64,000 nt of DNA from Aquincola tertiaricarbonis (GCF_000969605.1 NZ_JZUE01000021.1:1-64000); one strand, 5' to 3'. Shown: positions 16,080 through 27,882, counted from the stretch's first letter. Translations and numbers: made by a program. The notes: generated by a model from the letters alone, not told the origin.

Positions 16080-16954
16080 GGCCGCTGGCGGCCGCGGCGT
16101 TGTGCGCGGCCCTGGTGCCCGGCCACGCCGCCGCGCAGACGGCGCAGGTGGAGGAGCCGCGGACCTACGGCTACTTCGTGGGCGACACCGTGGCCCGCAC
16201 CATCCGGCTGCAGCTGCCTGCGGGCATGGCGGTGGATGCGGCCTCGCTGCCGCGCCCGGGCAAGCGCGGTGGCGCGCTGGAGCTGCGCCGCGTGGCCTGG
16301 CGCCAGGCCGAGCAGGCGCTGTGGGTGGAATACCAGGTGCTGCTGTCGCCGCCCGCGCCGCGCGTGCTGGAGATGCCCGCCATCGAGCTGCGGCTGCAGC
16401 GCGGCGAAGGCCAGCCGCCGGCCAGCCTGCGCATCGATGCCTGGCCGGTGACCGTGGTGCCGCTGCTGCCGGCCGAGGCGCCCAGCCGCCGCGGCTTCGG
16501 CGACATGCAGCCCGACCGGCCGCCGCCCGCCTTGGACCTGGGCGGCCATGCCAGCCGCATGCTGGCGCTGGCGGTGGTGGCCGGCGTGCTGCTGCTGTAC
16601 CTGCTGCAGGTGTACGTGGGCCTGCCCTGGTGGGCGCGCCGCCACCGGCCCTTCGGCCAGGCCTGGCGGGTGCTGCAGGCGTTGCCCCCGCAGCCCGACA
16701 CCGCCCAGCGCCGCGCCGCCTGGGCCGCGGTGCATGCCGCGCTCAACCGCACCGCCGGCGCCACGCTGCTGGCCGATGGTGTGCCGGGCTTCATCGCCGC
16801 CCATCCCCGCTATGCGCCGCTGCAGCCGGCGCTGGCCGACTTCTTCGCCCGCTCGCGCAGCGGCTTCTTCGCCGAAGCGGCGGCCGACGACGACATGGCC
16901 TGGCTGCGCGGTCTGGCGCGGCGGCTGCGCGATGCCGAGCGGGGCGCCGCATGA
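16076..16954 (+). CDS. mxaA: MxaA, periplasmic/membrane protein for Ca insertion into methanol dehydrogenase
   Basis: The 292-residue protein has a signal peptide (MRPLAAAALCAALVPGHAAAQ) and a periplasmic beta-rich domain containing TYGYFVGDTVARTIRL. A single transmembrane helix lies at about 162-182 (LALAVVAGVLLLYLLQVYVG), and a cytoplasmic tail follows. MxaA is needed for calcium insertion into methanol dehydrogenase in studied methylotrophs. Identification rests on architecture and its exact place between mxaS and mxaC; sequence divergence from model MxaA is likely high. Confidence 0.8.
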   Translation: MRPLAAAALCAALVPGHAAAQTAQVEEPRTYGYFVGDTVARTIRLQLPAGMAVDAASLPRPGKRGGALELRRVAWRQAEQALWVEYQVLLSPPAPRVLEMPAIELRLQRGEGQPPASLRIDAWPVTVVPLLPAEAPSRRGFGDMQPDRPPPALDLGGHASRMLALAVVAGVLLLYLLQVYVGLPWWARRHRPFGQAWRVLQALPPQPDTAQRRAAWAAVHAALNRTAGATLLADGVPGFIAAHPRYAPLQPALADFFARSRSGFFAEAAADDDMAWLRGLARRLRDAERGAA

Positions 16955-18003
16955 TCGCCTTCGACAGCCCCGGCTGGCTGCTGGCGCTGCCGCTGGCCGC
17001 GCTGCCGTGGCTGCTGCGCCAGCGCGATGCCCTGCCCAACACCTGGCTGGCCACATTGCCGCGTGATGTGGCTTCGGATGTGCTGGCGCTGGCGCTGCAT
17101 GCGGCCGCTGCGCTGGCGCTGGCCGGCGTGGTGCTGGCCCTGGCCGGGCCGCACCGGCCCGAGTACACGGTGGAGCGGGTGGGCCGCGGTGCGGAGATCG
17201 TGCTGGTGCTGGACCGCAGCCGCAGCATGGACCAGGGCTTCGGCGGCAGCCGCAGCGCGGGCAACGCAGTGCGCGGCACCGGGCCCGAGGCGCTGGACTA
17301 CTACTCGCGGCTGCGCGCCAGCCAGAACCGTGAATCCAAGGGCCAGGTGGCCCGCCAGATGCTGGCCGACTTCGCGAGCAAGCGGCCGGAAGACCGCTTC
17401 GGCCTGGTGCTGTTCAGCACGCTGCCGCTGCGGGTGCTGGAGTTCACCCAGAAGCCCGACGCCATCCAGGCGGCCATCGCCGCCGGCAACATCGGACGCG
17501 GCCTGTCGGAGACCAACATCGGCCTGGCGCTGGAAAGCGCGCTCGGGTTCTTCGCCGGCCGGCCCTACACCGGCTCGCGCATCGTGATGCTGGTGTCCGA
17601 CGGCGGCGACCGGCTGGACGCCGCCATCCGTGAGCGCATTGCCCACCTCGCCCAGCGCCACCGGGTGTCGGTGTACTGGATCTACATCCGCTCGGCCATG
17701 GGCGCCGGGCTCACGCCCGCGGCCGGTGCCGCGGCCTCGCCGGTGAGCGACGAGGCCGCGCCCGAGCTGTTCCTGCACCGCTTCTTCGAATCGATGGGCA
17801 CGCCCTACCGCGCCTACGAGGCCGACAACCCCGAGGCCCTGCAGGAAGCCATCGCCGACGTGGGCCGGCTGGAGAACCTGCCCATCGTCTACGAGGACGT
17901 GGTGCCCCGCCGCAGCCTGGCCGAGCCCGCGCTGGCGGTGGCGCTGCTGGCGGTGCTGCTGCTGCTGGCCGCACGCTGGATGGAGATACGCCGATGGGCC
18001 TGA
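16951..18003 (+). CDS. mxaC: MxaC, membrane-anchored von Willebrand factor A protein
   Basis: The 350-residue BatA-like protein has an N-terminal membrane segment (FDSPGWLLALPLAALPWLL) and a second at about 47-65. The vWA domain carries the MIDAS motif DRSRSM (IVLVLDRSRSMDQGFGG, about residue 90) and the later strand IVMLVSDGGD. A C-terminal membrane helix (LAVALLAVLLLLAARW) closes it. It is the expected fourth gene of mxaRSACKL and overlaps its neighbours (4 bases with mxaA, 10 bases with mxaK). It is inferred to present the vWA domain to the MoxR ATPase complex. Confidence 0.85.
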   Translation: MIAFDSPGWLLALPLAALPWLLRQRDALPNTWLATLPRDVASDVLALALHAAAALALAGVVLALAGPHRPEYTVERVGRGAEIVLVLDRSRSMDQGFGGSRSAGNAVRGTGPEALDYYSRLRASQNRESKGQVARQMLADFASKRPEDRFGLVLFSTLPLRVLEFTQKPDAIQAAIAAGNIGRGLSETNIGLALESALGFFAGRPYTGSRIVMLVSDGGDRLDAAIRERIAHLAQRHRVSVYWIYIRSAMGAGLTPAAGAAASPVSDEAAPELFLHRFFESMGTPYRAYEADNPEALQEAIADVGRLENLPIVYEDVVPRRSLAEPALAVALLAVLLLLAARWMEIRRWA

Positions 18004-18599
18004 ACGATGCCTGGACCACCCGCGGCCGCACCCGCGCCGTGCTGGTGCTGCTGGCCGCGGTGGGCCTGGCCGCCGCGGTGCAGGCCGGGCTGTGGTGGCG
18101 CGATGCCGGCCTCAATGCGCGCATCGCCGAGCTGGCCGCCGACCCGCCGCAGGCCGGCCCGCAGCTGCGCCTGCCGGCCGACGACGAAGCCCGCGAGCTG
18201 CGCTTTGCCGCCGCCTGGCGCAGCGCCTTGCTGGCGCGCCAGCAGGCCTCGGCCCCCGAGCGCGAAGCCGCGCTGGCCCGCTACCGCCCGCTGCAGGACG
18301 ACGGCCCGCTGGGCCAGGCCGCCCGCTACAACAGCGCCAACCTGCTGCTGCGCCAGGCCATCGAGGTGCGGGCCACGCTGCAGCCCGGCCAGGCCATCGC
18401 GCTGCTGGAGCTGGCCAAGGAGGGCTACCGCGACGTGCTGCGCCACGACCCCGGCTTCTGGGAAGCCCGCTACAACCTGGAGCGTGCGCAGCGCCTGCTG
18501 CCCGATGCCGAGGAAGAGGAGCCGCCGGTCAACGAACCGGCGCCCGAGGCCGAGCGCGCGGTGACCACCATGCGCGGCCACAGCGCGGGGCTGCCGTGA
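17994..18599 (+). CDS. mxaK: MxaK, methanol dehydrogenase maturation protein
   Basis: The 201-residue protein has one N-terminal membrane anchor (AVLVLLAAVGLAAAVQAGLW, about 15-34). A TPR-like helical region follows (FAAAWRSALLARQQASAPER, YNSANLLLRQAIEV, DPGFWEARYNLERAQRLL). The fold and position match MxaK, which is required for Ca-dependent methanol dehydrogenase activation. It overlaps mxaC by 10 bases and mxaL by 4 bases. Confidence 0.82.
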   Translation: MGLNDAWTTRGRTRAVLVLLAAVGLAAAVQAGLWWRDAGLNARIAELAADPPQAGPQLRLPADDEARELRFAAAWRSALLARQQASAPEREAALARYRPLQDDGPLGQAARYNSANLLLRQAIEVRATLQPGQAIALLELAKEGYRDVLRHDPGFWEARYNLERAQRLLPDAEEEEPPVNEPAPEAERAVTTMRGHSAGLP

Positions 18600-19579
18600 G
18601 GCTGCTGGCGCTGGCCGCGCTGCTGCTGGCGGGCTGCCTGCTGCCGTGGCACCTCACGCTGCAGCGCGCGCGCTTCGACCACGTCATCGTGCTCGACATC
18701 ACCCAGAGCATGAACGTGCCCGATGCGATGGTGGAAGGCCGGCCCGCGCCGCGCATCGAGGCCGCACGGCATGCGCTGCGCGAGGCGCTGCTGCAGCTGC
18801 CCTGCGGCTCCAAGGTGGGCTGGGGCGTGTTCACCGAATACCGCACGCTGCTGGTGCTGGCGCCGGTGGAGGTGTGCGGCCACCTGGGCGAGCTGCGCGC
18901 CACGCTGGCCAACCTGGATGGCCGCATGGCCTGGATCAACGGCAGCGAGGTGGCCAAGGGCCTGCACAGCGGGCTGGCGGTGGCCCGGCAGCTGCCGGAA
19001 CGGCCTTCGCTGGTGTTCGTCACCGATGGCCATGAATCGCCGCCGCTGCATCCGCGCCACCGGCCAAAGCTGCAGGGCGAGCCGGGCGAGGTGCCGGGCC
19101 TGATCGTGGGCGTGGGCCAGGCACAGCCCTCGCCCATCCCCAAACGCGACCCGCAGGGCCGGCCCATCGGCGTGTGGGGCGCCGACGAGGTGCTGCAGGC
19201 CGACCCGCGCAGCCGCGGCCGCGGTGGCAGCGTGGCCGGCGAAGGCATGGCCGACGAGGCCGGCGGTCCCACCGCATCGGTGGGTGCCACCCCGGGCACC
19301 GAGCACCTGTCGGGCCTGCGCGAGGCCTACCTGCGGCTGTTGGCGCAGGAAGACGGCCTGCAGTACCACCACCTGGACAGCCCCGCCGGCCTGGCCGCCG
19401 CCCTGCGCGACAGCCGCTTCGAGCGGCCGGTGCCGGTGCGCCTGCCGCTGCGGGAGGTGCTGGCGCCCATGGCGTTGGCGGTGCTGCTGCTGTCGTTGGC
19501 GGCGCCGGTGCTCGGGCCCGCCTGGCGCCGGGCGCAGGCGGCCTGGGCTGCGCGCTCAGCCCGCCATCGGCCCGGTTGA
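18596..19579 (+). CDS. mxaL: MxaL, von Willebrand factor A protein
   Basis: The 327-residue protein begins at GTG 18596, overlapping the mxaK stop. A lipobox-like LLAGC sits at residues 11-15. The vWA domain has the MIDAS-type DITQSM (VIVLDITQSMNVP) and the strand LVFVTDGHESPP. A C-terminal membrane helix (LREVLAPMALAVLLLSLAAP) is present. Last of the six mxa genes, it runs 24 bases into the 3' end of the convergent lacI-family gene. No mxaD or mxaF/J/G/I follows. Confidence 0.83.
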   Translation: MRLLALAALLLAGCLLPWHLTLQRARFDHVIVLDITQSMNVPDAMVEGRPAPRIEAARHALREALLQLPCGSKVGWGVFTEYRTLLVLAPVEVCGHLGELRATLANLDGRMAWINGSEVAKGLHSGLAVARQLPERPSLVFVTDGHESPPLHPRHRPKLQGEPGEVPGLIVGVGQAQPSPIPKRDPQGRPIGVWGADEVLQADPRSRGRGGSVAGEGMADEAGGPTASVGATPGTEHLSGLREAYLRLLAQEDGLQYHHLDSPAGLAAALRDSRFERPVPVRLPLREVLAPMALAVLLLSLAAPVLGPAWRRAQAAWAARSARHRPG

Positions 19580-20599
19580 ACCCCGCACCACCAGCTGCGC
19601 CGGCAGCACCACCGGCGGCGGCCGGCGGCCGGCCACCTGGTCCAGCAGCTGCTGCACCAGCCGGCGCCCGCCTTCGTCCACCGGCTGGTGCACCGTGGTG
19701 AGCGGCGGCTGCAGGTGGGCGGCGGTGACGATGTCGTCATAGCCCACCACCGCCACGTCCTGCGGCACGCGCAGGCCATGCCGGTGCAGCGCGCCGATCA
19801 CGGTGATGGCCGCCAGGTCGCTGCTGGCGAACACCGCATCCAGCGGCTGGCCGCTGGCCAGCAGTGCATCGATGTCCGCGGTGATGGCGCTGCGCATCAG
19901 CGGCACGCTGCGCAGCAGCGCCGGCTCGGGCTGCAGGCCGCGGGCCTCGTGGGCCAGGCGCCAGCCATCGTGTCGGTGCGCCATCTCGTGCATCGTGGTG
20001 TCGCCCACGAAGGCGATGTGCCGCGCGCCGCGATCGAGCAGGTGTGCCGTGGCGATGCGGCCGCCTTCGACGTTGTCGCTGCCCACGGTGGCATAGGCCT
20101 GGCCCGGCATGCAGGTGCCCCACACCACGAAGGGCACGCCGCGCAGCGCCAGCGCGTTGAGCTGGTCGTGGTGGTTCCACTGCCCGATGACGATGACCCC
20201 CATCGCCCGCCCGGTGAGGTAGGGCTGCGCCGCGGCCTGTAGCTGTTGCGCGTCGATGCGCGACAGCAGCATGTCGCGGCCCTGGTCGGTGAGCGCATCC
20301 GCCACGCTGCCGATCAGGCTGAGGAAGAACGGGTCGGTCAGCGATTGTTCGGTGCTGGCGGCGCGCGGCACGATCACCGCCACCGTGTCGTTCTGCTGGC
20401 GCCGCAGGTTGCGCGCGCCCACGTTCACCGTGTAGTCCAGGCTGCGCGCGATCTCCAGCACCCGCAGGCGCGTGGCCTCGTTCACCAGCGGGCTGCCGGC
20501 CAGCGCGCGGGACACGGTGGACACCGCCACGCCGGCCAGCCGCGCGATGTCGGCCATCTGCGGCAGCGGGCGTTGCGGGCGGCGGTACGGTGCGGTCAT
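19556..20599 (-). CDS. LacI-family transcriptional regulator
   Basis: The 347-residue regulator has an N-terminal LacI HTH (MADIARLAGVAVSTVSRALA, then the hinge helix region VNVGARNLRR). The periplasmic-binding-like effector domain includes GRAMGVIVIGQW, FASSDLAAITVIGAL and VPQDVAVVGYDDI. The start at 20599 overlaps the cbbR stop in an ATGA arrangement, so it is translationally coupled to cbbR. LacI proteins of this type usually sense sugars or sugar phosphates, which would make it a candidate second regulator of the Calvin-cycle or mxa genes. That pairing is unusual and the role is inference. Confidence 0.88.
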   Translation of the reverse strand: MTAPYRRPQRPLPQMADIARLAGVAVSTVSRALAGSPLVNEATRLRVLEIARSLDYTVNVGARNLRRQQNDTVAVIVPRAASTEQSLTDPFFLSLIGSVADALTDQGRDMLLSRIDAQQLQAAAQPYLTGRAMGVIVIGQWNHHDQLNALALRGVPFVVWGTCMPGQAYATVGSDNVEGGRIATAHLLDRGARHIAFVGDTTMHEMAHRHDGWRLAHEARGLQPEPALLRSVPLMRSAITADIDALLASGQPLDAVFASSDLAAITVIGALHRHGLRVPQDVAVVGYDDIVTAAHLQPPLTTVHQPVDEGGRRLVQQLLDQVAGRRPPPVVLPAQLVVRGSTGPMAG

Positions 20600-21561
20600 G
20601 GCCGGGATCCTCGGGGGCGGGCGCTGCGCCGCTTGCGCGGCTGCAGCTGGGCCGTCAACTGCGCCTGGCCCTGCTCGATCAGGAAACGTTCGAACGCGCT
20701 GGCCACCTGCGACAGCTGGCGGGAAGCCAGCCGCATCACATACCAGTCGCGCTCCACCGGGTTGTCGGCCATCGGCAGCAGTTCCAGCAGGCCGGCCTGC
20801 AATTCCAGCACGCAGGTGTGCATCGATAGGAAGGCGACGCCGAAGCCGGCGGCGCACATCTGCTTGATGGCCTCGTTGCTGGACATCTCGCTGCCGATGC
20901 GCAGCGGCAGCCGTGCGTCCTTGAACAGCCGCTCCAGCGTGGCGCGGGTGCCGGAGCCGCGCTCGCGCACCAGCAGGTGCATGCCGGCCAGGTCGGCCAG
21001 GCCCATCTCGCCCTGCTTGACGGTGGGGTGGCCGGGCGCGGCCAGGAAGGCCATCGGATGGCGGGCGAAGGCGGTGGCCTCGGTCTTCAGCTCGGCCGGC
21101 GGGCGGCCCATGATGGCCAAGTCGATGTCCTGGCCGGCCAGCATGCGCACGATCTCGTCGCGGTTGCCCACCTGCAGCTTCACCTTCACCTTGGGATGCG
21201 CGTTGGCGAAGGTGACCAGCAGCGGCGGCAGCAGGTATTCCGCGGTGGTGACGGCGCCCACCCGCAGCGTGCCGGAGAACACGCCCTGCAGCGTGGCCAT
21301 CTCCTCGCCGGCCTCGCGCCACAGCTCGATGATGCGCGCCGCATAGCCGGCCAGCAGCTCGCCCGCCTCGGTCAGCCGCACGCCGCGGCCGGAACGCTGC
21401 AGCAGCGGCGTGCGGGCCGATTCCTCCAGCGCGCGCAGTTGCAGCGAGATGGCCGGCTGCGTGAGGTGGAGTTCATCCGCGGCCATGGACACGCTGCCCA
21501 GCCGGGCCACGGCATGGAAGGCCGCCAGCTGGCGGAAGGTGGCGTTGCGGGTCAGCGGCAT
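20596..21561 (-). CDS. cbbR: CbbR, LysR-type regulator of the Calvin cycle operon
   Basis: The 321-residue LysR protein has the N-terminal HTH (MAADELHLTQPAISLQLRAL, then LLQRSGRGVRLTEAGE) and a complete effector domain. The sequence TLRVGAVTTAEYLLPPLLVT is characteristic of CbbR. It is divergent from cbbL with 119 bases between the starts, the standard CbbR arrangement. CbbR activates cbb transcription in response to metabolites such as RuBP or NADPH in other bacteria. A long basic tail (QPRKRRSARPRGSRP) follows the effector domain. Confidence 0.94.
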   Translation of the reverse strand: MPLTRNATFRQLAAFHAVARLGSVSMAADELHLTQPAISLQLRALEESARTPLLQRSGRGVRLTEAGELLAGYAARIIELWREAGEEMATLQGVFSGTLRVGAVTTAEYLLPPLLVTFANAHPKVKVKLQVGNRDEIVRMLAGQDIDLAIMGRPPAELKTEATAFARHPMAFLAAPGHPTVKQGEMGLADLAGMHLLVRERGSGTRATLERLFKDARLPLRIGSEMSSNEAIKQMCAAGFGVAFLSMHTCVLELQAGLLELLPMADNPVERDWYVMRLASRQLSQVASAFERFLIEQGQAQLTAQLQPRKRRSARPRGSRP

Positions 21562-21578
21562 GGCTACATATTAGCCAA

Positions 21579-23147
<1,569 letters not shown>

Positions 23148-23176
23148 AGCCCCGCCCGCACACAGGAGCACGCACC

Positions 23177-23617
23177 ATGCGCATCACCCAAGGCACCTTC
23201 TCGTTCCTGCCCGAGCTCACCGACCCGCAGATCACCCGCCAGCTGGAGTACTGCCTGGAAAAGGGCTGGGCCATCGGCGTGGAATACACCGACGACCCGC
23301 ACCCGCGCAACACCTTCTGGGAGATGCACGGCAACCCGATGTTCGACCTGCGCGACGCCGCCGGCGTGCTGCAGGAGATCAACGACTGCCGCAAGACCTT
23401 TCCGGACCAGTACATCCGCGTGACGGCCTTCGACAGCACGCACGGCACCGAATCGGTGGTGCTGAGCTTCATCGTCAACCGGCCGAAGGAGGAGCCGGGC
23501 TTCCGCCTGATCCGCACCGAGGAGCCGGGCCGCACGCTGCGCTACAGCATCGAGAGCTATGCGGTGCAGGCCAAGCCGGAAGGCGACCGCTACACCGGGC
23601 CTTCGGCCACGCGCTGA
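23177..23617 (+). CDS. cbbS: RuBisCO small subunit, red-type
   Basis: The 146-residue small chain has the start [20 protein letters not shown] and the motif [20 protein letters not shown]. The C-terminal extension ([20 protein letters not shown]) adds the extra beta hairpin of red-type small subunits, so the protein is longer than green-type ones. AGGAG precedes the start by 8 bases. It lies 29 bases after cbbL. Confidence 0.97.
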   Translation: MRITQGTFSFLPELTDPQITRQLEYCLEKGWAIGVEYTDDPHPRNTFWEMHGNPMFDLRDAAGVLQEINDCRKTFPDQYIRVTAFDSTHGTESVVLSFIVNRPKEEPGFRLIRTEEPGRTLRYSIESYAVQAKPEGDRYTGPSATR

Positions 23618-23639
23618 CCCCGCAGCCAGGAGAAGCACC

Positions 23640-24533
23640 GTGGACACGGCCACCGCCCCGCGCGTTCTGTTCGAGAGCTCCGGCGTCAAGGCGCTGCTGG
23701 ACCAGCTGGATGAGGAGCTGATCGGCCTGGCGCCGGTCAAGGGCCGCATCCGCGACATCGCCGCGCTGCTGCTGATCGACAAGCTGCGCGAGGAGCAGGG
23801 CCTGCAGAGCACGCCGCCCAGCCTGCACATGTGCTTCACCGGCAACCCCGGCACCGGCAAGACGACGGTGGCCATGCGCATGGCGGGCGTGCTCAAGCAG
23901 CTGGGCTACGTGCGCAAGGGCCACCTGGTGGCCGTAACGCGCGACGACCTGGTGGGCCAGTTCATCGGCCACACCGCGCCCAAGACCAAGGAGGTGATCA
24001 AGAAGGCGATGGGCGGCGTGCTGTTCATCGACGAGGCGTACTACCTCTACCGGCCGGAGAACGAGCGCGACTACGGGCAGGAATCCATCGAGATCCTGCT
24101 GCAGGTGATGGAGAACCAGCGCGACGACCTGGTGGTGATCCTGGCCGGCTACAAGGACCGCATGGACACCTTCTTCGGCAGCAACCCGGGCATGGCCTCG
24201 CGCATCGCGCACCACATCGACTTCCCCGACTACAGCGAGGCCGAGCTGATGCAGATCGCCGAGCTGATGCTCAAGGGCCTGAACTACCGCTTCGACGGCC
24301 CGGCCGGCGCCGCATTCGGCCGCTACCTGCACCTGCGCCGCCAGCAGCCGCACTTCGCCAATGCGCGCTCGGTGCGCAATGCGCTGGACCGCATGCGGCT
24401 GCGCCATGCCACGCGGCTGTTCGGTTCGCAGTCCGCGCTCAGCAAGGAGCAGCTGTGCACGCTGCAGGCCGAGGACGTGCTGGCCTCGCGCGTGTTCGGC
24501 ACCGCGCCCGCCGCGCCGGTGCGCGCCGTCTGA
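23640..24533 (+). CDS. cbbX: CbbX, red-type RuBisCO activase
   Basis: The 297-residue AAA+ protein has Walker [10 protein letters not shown] (68-76) and Walker B VLFIDEA (127-133), with the pore-loop region [20 protein letters not shown] and sensor residues downstream. CbbX hexamers pull on the C-terminus of red-type CbbL to free inhibited active sites and are activated by RuBP. The start is GTG 23640 with CAGGAG 9 bases upstream. It is 22 bases from cbbS. Confidence 0.96.
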   Translation: MDTATAPRVLFESSGVKALLDQLDEELIGLAPVKGRIRDIAALLLIDKLREEQGLQSTPPSLHMCFTGNPGTGKTTVAMRMAGVLKQLGYVRKGHLVAVTRDDLVGQFIGHTAPKTKEVIKKAMGGVLFIDEAYYLYRPENERDYGQESIEILLQVMENQRDDLVVILAGYKDRMDTFFGSNPGMASRIAHHIDFPDYSEAELMQIAELMLKGLNYRFDGPAGAAFGRYLHLRRQQPHFANARSVRNALDRMRLRHATRLFGSQSALSKEQLCTLQAEDVLASRVFGTAPAAPVRAV

Positions 24534-24554
24534 TCCCGGCAGGAGATCCTCACC

Positions 24555-25346
24555 ATGACCACCGAAGCCCTGATCCTGGACGTCGACGGCACGCTGGCCG
24601 ATACCGAGGAAGTGCACCGCCAGGCCTTCAACCAGGCCTTCGAGCGGCTGCACCTCGGCTGGCAATGGACGGCCGCCACCTACCGCCGGCTGCTGGCCGT
24701 CACCGGCGGCAAGGAGCGCATCGCCGCCTTCATCGACGAGAGCAGCCTGCCCCCGGCGCAGCGCAGGGCGCTGATGGCCCGCGTGCCGGAGATCCATGCG
24801 CTGAAGACGGATGTCTATACAAGCATCGTGCGCGACGGCGGCCTGCCGTTGCGACCGGGCGTGGAGCGGCTGCTGGACGAGGCGCACGAGGCCGGCCTGC
24901 GGCTGGCCATCGCCAGCACCACCACCGCGGCCAACATCGATGCGCTGCTGCAGGCGGCGTGGGGCGCGCGCGGGCTGGAGCTGTTCGACGTGATCGCCTG
25001 CGGCGACCAGGTGCGCCACAAGAAGCCCGCGCCCGACATCTACCAGCTGGCGCTGGACACGCTGGGCCTGCCGCCCGAGCGCTGCATCGCCTTCGAGGAC
25101 TCGACCAATGGCCTGAGGAGCGCCCGCGCCGCGGGCCTGTGGACGGTGGTCACGCCCACCTTCTGGACCGAAGGCGGCGACTTCACCGCCGCCGGCCTGC
25201 TGCTGCCGCACCTGGGCGACCCGCAACAGCCGATTCCCGGCGAGCCGGGCGGCCGGCTGCGCCAGGCCGCCTGGCTGGGCGTGGACGAGCTGCAGCGGCT
25301 GGCCTGCGCGCGCGATGCCGACAGCGTGCACGCGCTGTTCCACTGA
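24555..25346 (+). CDS. cbbY: CbbY, HAD phosphatase (xylulose-1,5-bisphosphate type)
   Basis: The 263-residue HAD-superfamily phosphatase has motif [12 protein letters not shown] (Asp9, Asp11), motif II as [11 protein letters not shown], motif III Lys in [10 protein letters not shown] and motif [16 protein letters not shown]. Characterised CbbY enzymes dephosphorylate xylulose-1,5-bisphosphate, an inhibitory RuBisCO by-product, so it partners with CbbX in keeping RuBisCO active. It is set within the operon 21 bases after cbbX. Confidence 0.94.
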   Translation: MTTEALILDVDGTLADTEEVHRQAFNQAFERLHLGWQWTAATYRRLLAVTGGKERIAAFIDESSLPPAQRRALMARVPEIHALKTDVYTSIVRDGGLPLRPGVERLLDEAHEAGLRLAIASTTTAANIDALLQAAWGARGLELFDVIACGDQVRHKKPAPDIYQLALDTLGLPPERCIAFEDSTNGLRSARAAGLWTVVTPTFWTEGGDFTAAGLLLPHLGDPQQPIPGEPGGRLRQAAWLGVDELQRLACARDADSVHALFH

Positions 25347-25362
25347 ACCAGCAGGACACCCC

Positions 25363-26046
25363 ATGACAAGACCTCTGCGCATCGCCCCCAGCCTGCTGTC
25401 GGCCAACTTCGCCCGCCTGGGCGACGAGGTGGAGGCGGTGATCGCCGCCGGCGCGGACCTGATCCATTTCGACGTGATGGACAACCACTACGTGCCCAAC
25501 CTCACCGTGGGCCCGCTGGTGTGCGAGGCCATCAAGCCGCACAGCAGCGTGCCGATCGACGTGCACCTGATGGTCAGGCCGGTGGATGCGCTGGTGCCGA
25601 TGTTCGCGCAGGCCGGCGCGGGCCTCATCAGCTTCCATCCCGAAGCCAGCGAGCATGTGCATCGCACCATCCAGCTGATCCGCGCGCAGGGCTGCAAGGC
25701 CGGGCTGGTGCTCAACCCGGCCACGCCGGTGCACGTGCTGGACCATGTGCTGGACGAACTGGACCTGGTGCTGGTGATGTCGGTGAATCCCGGCTTCGGC
25801 GGCCAGGCCTTCATCGAGAGCATGCTGCCCAAGATCGAGGCGGTGCGGCGCCGCATCGAGGCCAGCGGCCGCGAGGTCTGGCTGGAGGTGGACGGCGGCG
25901 TGAAGGCCGGCAACGCCGGTCGCATCGTGGCCGCGGGCGCCGACACGCTGGTGGCCGGCTCGGCGGTGTTCGGCGCCGGGCCGTCGCAGTACCGCAGCGC
26001 CATCAACGCCCTGCGCGAAGCGGCGCTGCAAGGGGAGCCGGCATGA
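25363..26046 (+). CDS. cbbE: Ribulose-phosphate 3-epimerase
   Basis: The 227-residue TIM-barrel epimerase interconverts ribulose-5-phosphate and xylulose-5-phosphate. Family motifs are visible: [51 protein letters not shown] and LEVDGGVK. The start at 25363 ([10 protein letters not shown]) has CAGGA upstream and fits the family N-terminus. Its stop overlaps cbbZ by 4 bases. Confidence 0.95.
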   Translation: MTRPLRIAPSLLSANFARLGDEVEAVIAAGADLIHFDVMDNHYVPNLTVGPLVCEAIKPHSSVPIDVHLMVRPVDALVPMFAQAGAGLISFHPEASEHVHRTIQLIRAQGCKAGLVLNPATPVHVLDHVLDELDLVLVMSVNPGFGGQAFIESMLPKIEAVRRRIEASGREVWLEVDGGVKAGNAGRIVAAGADTLVAGSAVFGAGPSQYRSAINALREAALQGEPA

Positions 26047-26753
26047 CCCCGCCCGTGCTGCGGCAGCGCATCGACGGCATCGCCTTCGACCTGGACGGCA
26101 CGCTGGTGGACAGCGCGCCCGACATCCGCCATGCACTGAACTCGGCGCTGCACAAGGCCGGCCTGCGCACCTTCGACCTGGACACGGTGCGCGGCTGGAT
26201 CGGCGACGGCCCGGACGCCACCATCGCCCGCGCGCTGGTGGCGCAGGCGATCGACCCCACCAACGCGCCTGGCCGCGCGTTGTGCGACCACCTGCGCCGC
26301 GCCTTCGACATGACGGCGCTGGCCGCGCCGATGAGCCTGGGCCATGTGTTCGACGGCATCGCCGACATGGTGGCCGAGCTGTCGCGCGACTATGCCTGCG
26401 TGGTGGTGACGAACAAGCCGACGCCGCTGGCGCGGGCCTTGCTGAATGCGGCCCACCTGCTGCCGCACTTCAGCGCGGTGTTCGGTGCCGACGAGCCGGC
26501 GCAGCGCAAGCCCTCGCCGCTGCTGCTGCGCGCGGCGGCCGAACGCCTGGGGCTGGCCACCGGCGCGCTGCTGATGGTGGGCGACGGCCACGCCGACCTG
26601 CAGGCCGCCGCCGCCGCCGGCTGCCCCGCGGTGCTGGCGGGCTGGGGTTATGGAGCCAGCGGCTGGCAAGGCCCGCCGCCCTGGCGCATGGATCGACCGG
26701 CCGAGTTGCCCGTGCAGCTGGCCACCTGTCAGAACACTTTGCTTCATTTCTAG
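26043..26753 (+). CDS. cbbZ: Phosphoglycolate phosphatase
   Basis: The 236-residue HAD phosphatase of the Gph type has [17 protein letters not shown] (motif I), [12 protein letters not shown] (motif II), QRKPSPLLL (motif III) and [13 protein letters not shown] (motif IV). It removes the phosphate from 2-phosphoglycolate made by the oxygenase side reaction of RuBisCO. It is translationally coupled to the epimerase gene through ATGA. Confidence 0.93.
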   Translation: MTPPVLRQRIDGIAFDLDGTLVDSAPDIRHALNSALHKAGLRTFDLDTVRGWIGDGPDATIARALVAQAIDPTNAPGRALCDHLRRAFDMTALAAPMSLGHVFDGIADMVAELSRDYACVVVTNKPTPLARALLNAAHLLPHFSAVFGADEPAQRKPSPLLLRAAAERLGLATGALLMVGDGHADLQAAAAAGCPAVLAGWGYGASGWQGPPPWRMDRPAELPVQLATCQNTLLHF

Positions 26754-26768
26754 AACAGGAGAGACACC

Positions 26769-27854
26769 ATGCCCACTGGCGGAAGGCCCACGCTGACGCA
26801 GTTCCTCATCGAGGAACGGCGCCGGCACCCCAACGCGACCGGCGAGCTGAATGCGCTGATCACCGACCTCTCGCTGGCCTGCAAGGCCATCGCCAAGCGC
26901 GTGGCCTTCGGCGCGCTGGCGCCCAACCCTTCGGTGCCCACCGCGCCGCCGACGGTGAACGTGCAGGGCGAGGAGCAGAAGCCGCTGGACGTGCTGTCCA
27001 ACCAGATGTTCCTGCGGGCCAACGAGTGGGGCGGCCACGTGGCCGGCATGGTGTCGGAGGAGATGGAGCAGGCCTACACCCTGCCGGCGCAATACCCGCG
27101 CGGCAAGTACCTGCTGCTGTTCGATCCGCTGGACGGCTCCTCCAACATCGACGTGAACGTGTCGGTGGGCAGCATCTTCTCCATCCTGCGCGCAGCCACG
27201 CCCGGCGTGGATGCCCAGCCCGAGGACTTCCTGCAGCCCGGCACGCGGCAGATCGGCGCGGGTTATGCCATCTACGGTCCTTCCACCATGCTGGTGCTGA
27301 CGCTGGGCAACGGCACCCACGCCTTTACGCTGGAGCCGCAGCTGGGCGAATGGGTGCTGAGCCATCCGCACCTGAAGATCCCGCCGCGGACGCGCGAGTT
27401 CGCGATCAACGCCTCCAACAGCCGCTTCTGGGAGCCGGCGGTCAAGCGCTACGTCGATGAATGCCTGGCCGGCCAGACCGGGCCGCGCGGCGCCGACTTC
27501 AACATGCGCTGGATCGCCTCGCTGGTGGCCGAGACGCACCGCATCCTGATGCGCGGCGGCGTGTTCATGTACCCGCGCGACACCAAGGACCCCGACAAGC
27601 CCGGCCGCCTGCGCCTGCTGTACGAGGCCAACCCCATCAGCTTCCTGATCGAGCAGGCGGGTGGCTGGGCCAGCACCGGCCGCAAGCGGCTGATGACGGT
27701 GCAGCCCGAATCGCTGCACCAGCGCATCGGTTTCGTCTTCGGCTCGTCGGAGGAGGTGGAGCGACTGGAGCGCTACCACCGCGACGAGCCGATCGACACC
27801 TACCAGTCGCCGCTGTTCGGCAAGCGTGGCCTGTTCGCGGCCACCACGACATGA
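26769..27854 (+). CDS. cbbF: Fructose-1,6-bisphosphatase class 1
   Basis: The 361-residue FBPase has the metal-binding and active site core [20 protein letters not shown] and the C-terminal sugar-phosphate site ([20 protein letters not shown]). In this operon it makes fructose-6-phosphate and possibly also acts on sedoheptulose-1,7-bisphosphate, as no separate SBPase is present. The start at 26769 follows CAGGAGAG by 7 bases. Confidence 0.96.
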   Translation: MPTGGRPTLTQFLIEERRRHPNATGELNALITDLSLACKAIAKRVAFGALAPNPSVPTAPPTVNVQGEEQKPLDVLSNQMFLRANEWGGHVAGMVSEEMEQAYTLPAQYPRGKYLLLFDPLDGSSNIDVNVSVGSIFSILRAATPGVDAQPEDFLQPGTRQIGAGYAIYGPSTMLVLTLGNGTHAFTLEPQLGEWVLSHPHLKIPPRTREFAINASNSRFWEPAVKRYVDECLAGQTGPRGADFNMRWIASLVAETHRILMRGGVFMYPRDTKDPDKPGRLRLLYEANPISFLIEQAGGWASTGRKRLMTVQPESLHQRIGFVFGSSEEVERLERYHRDEPIDTYQSPLFGKRGLFAATTT

Positions 27855-27882
27855 CAAGACACAGGTCAGAGGGAGACGCAGC

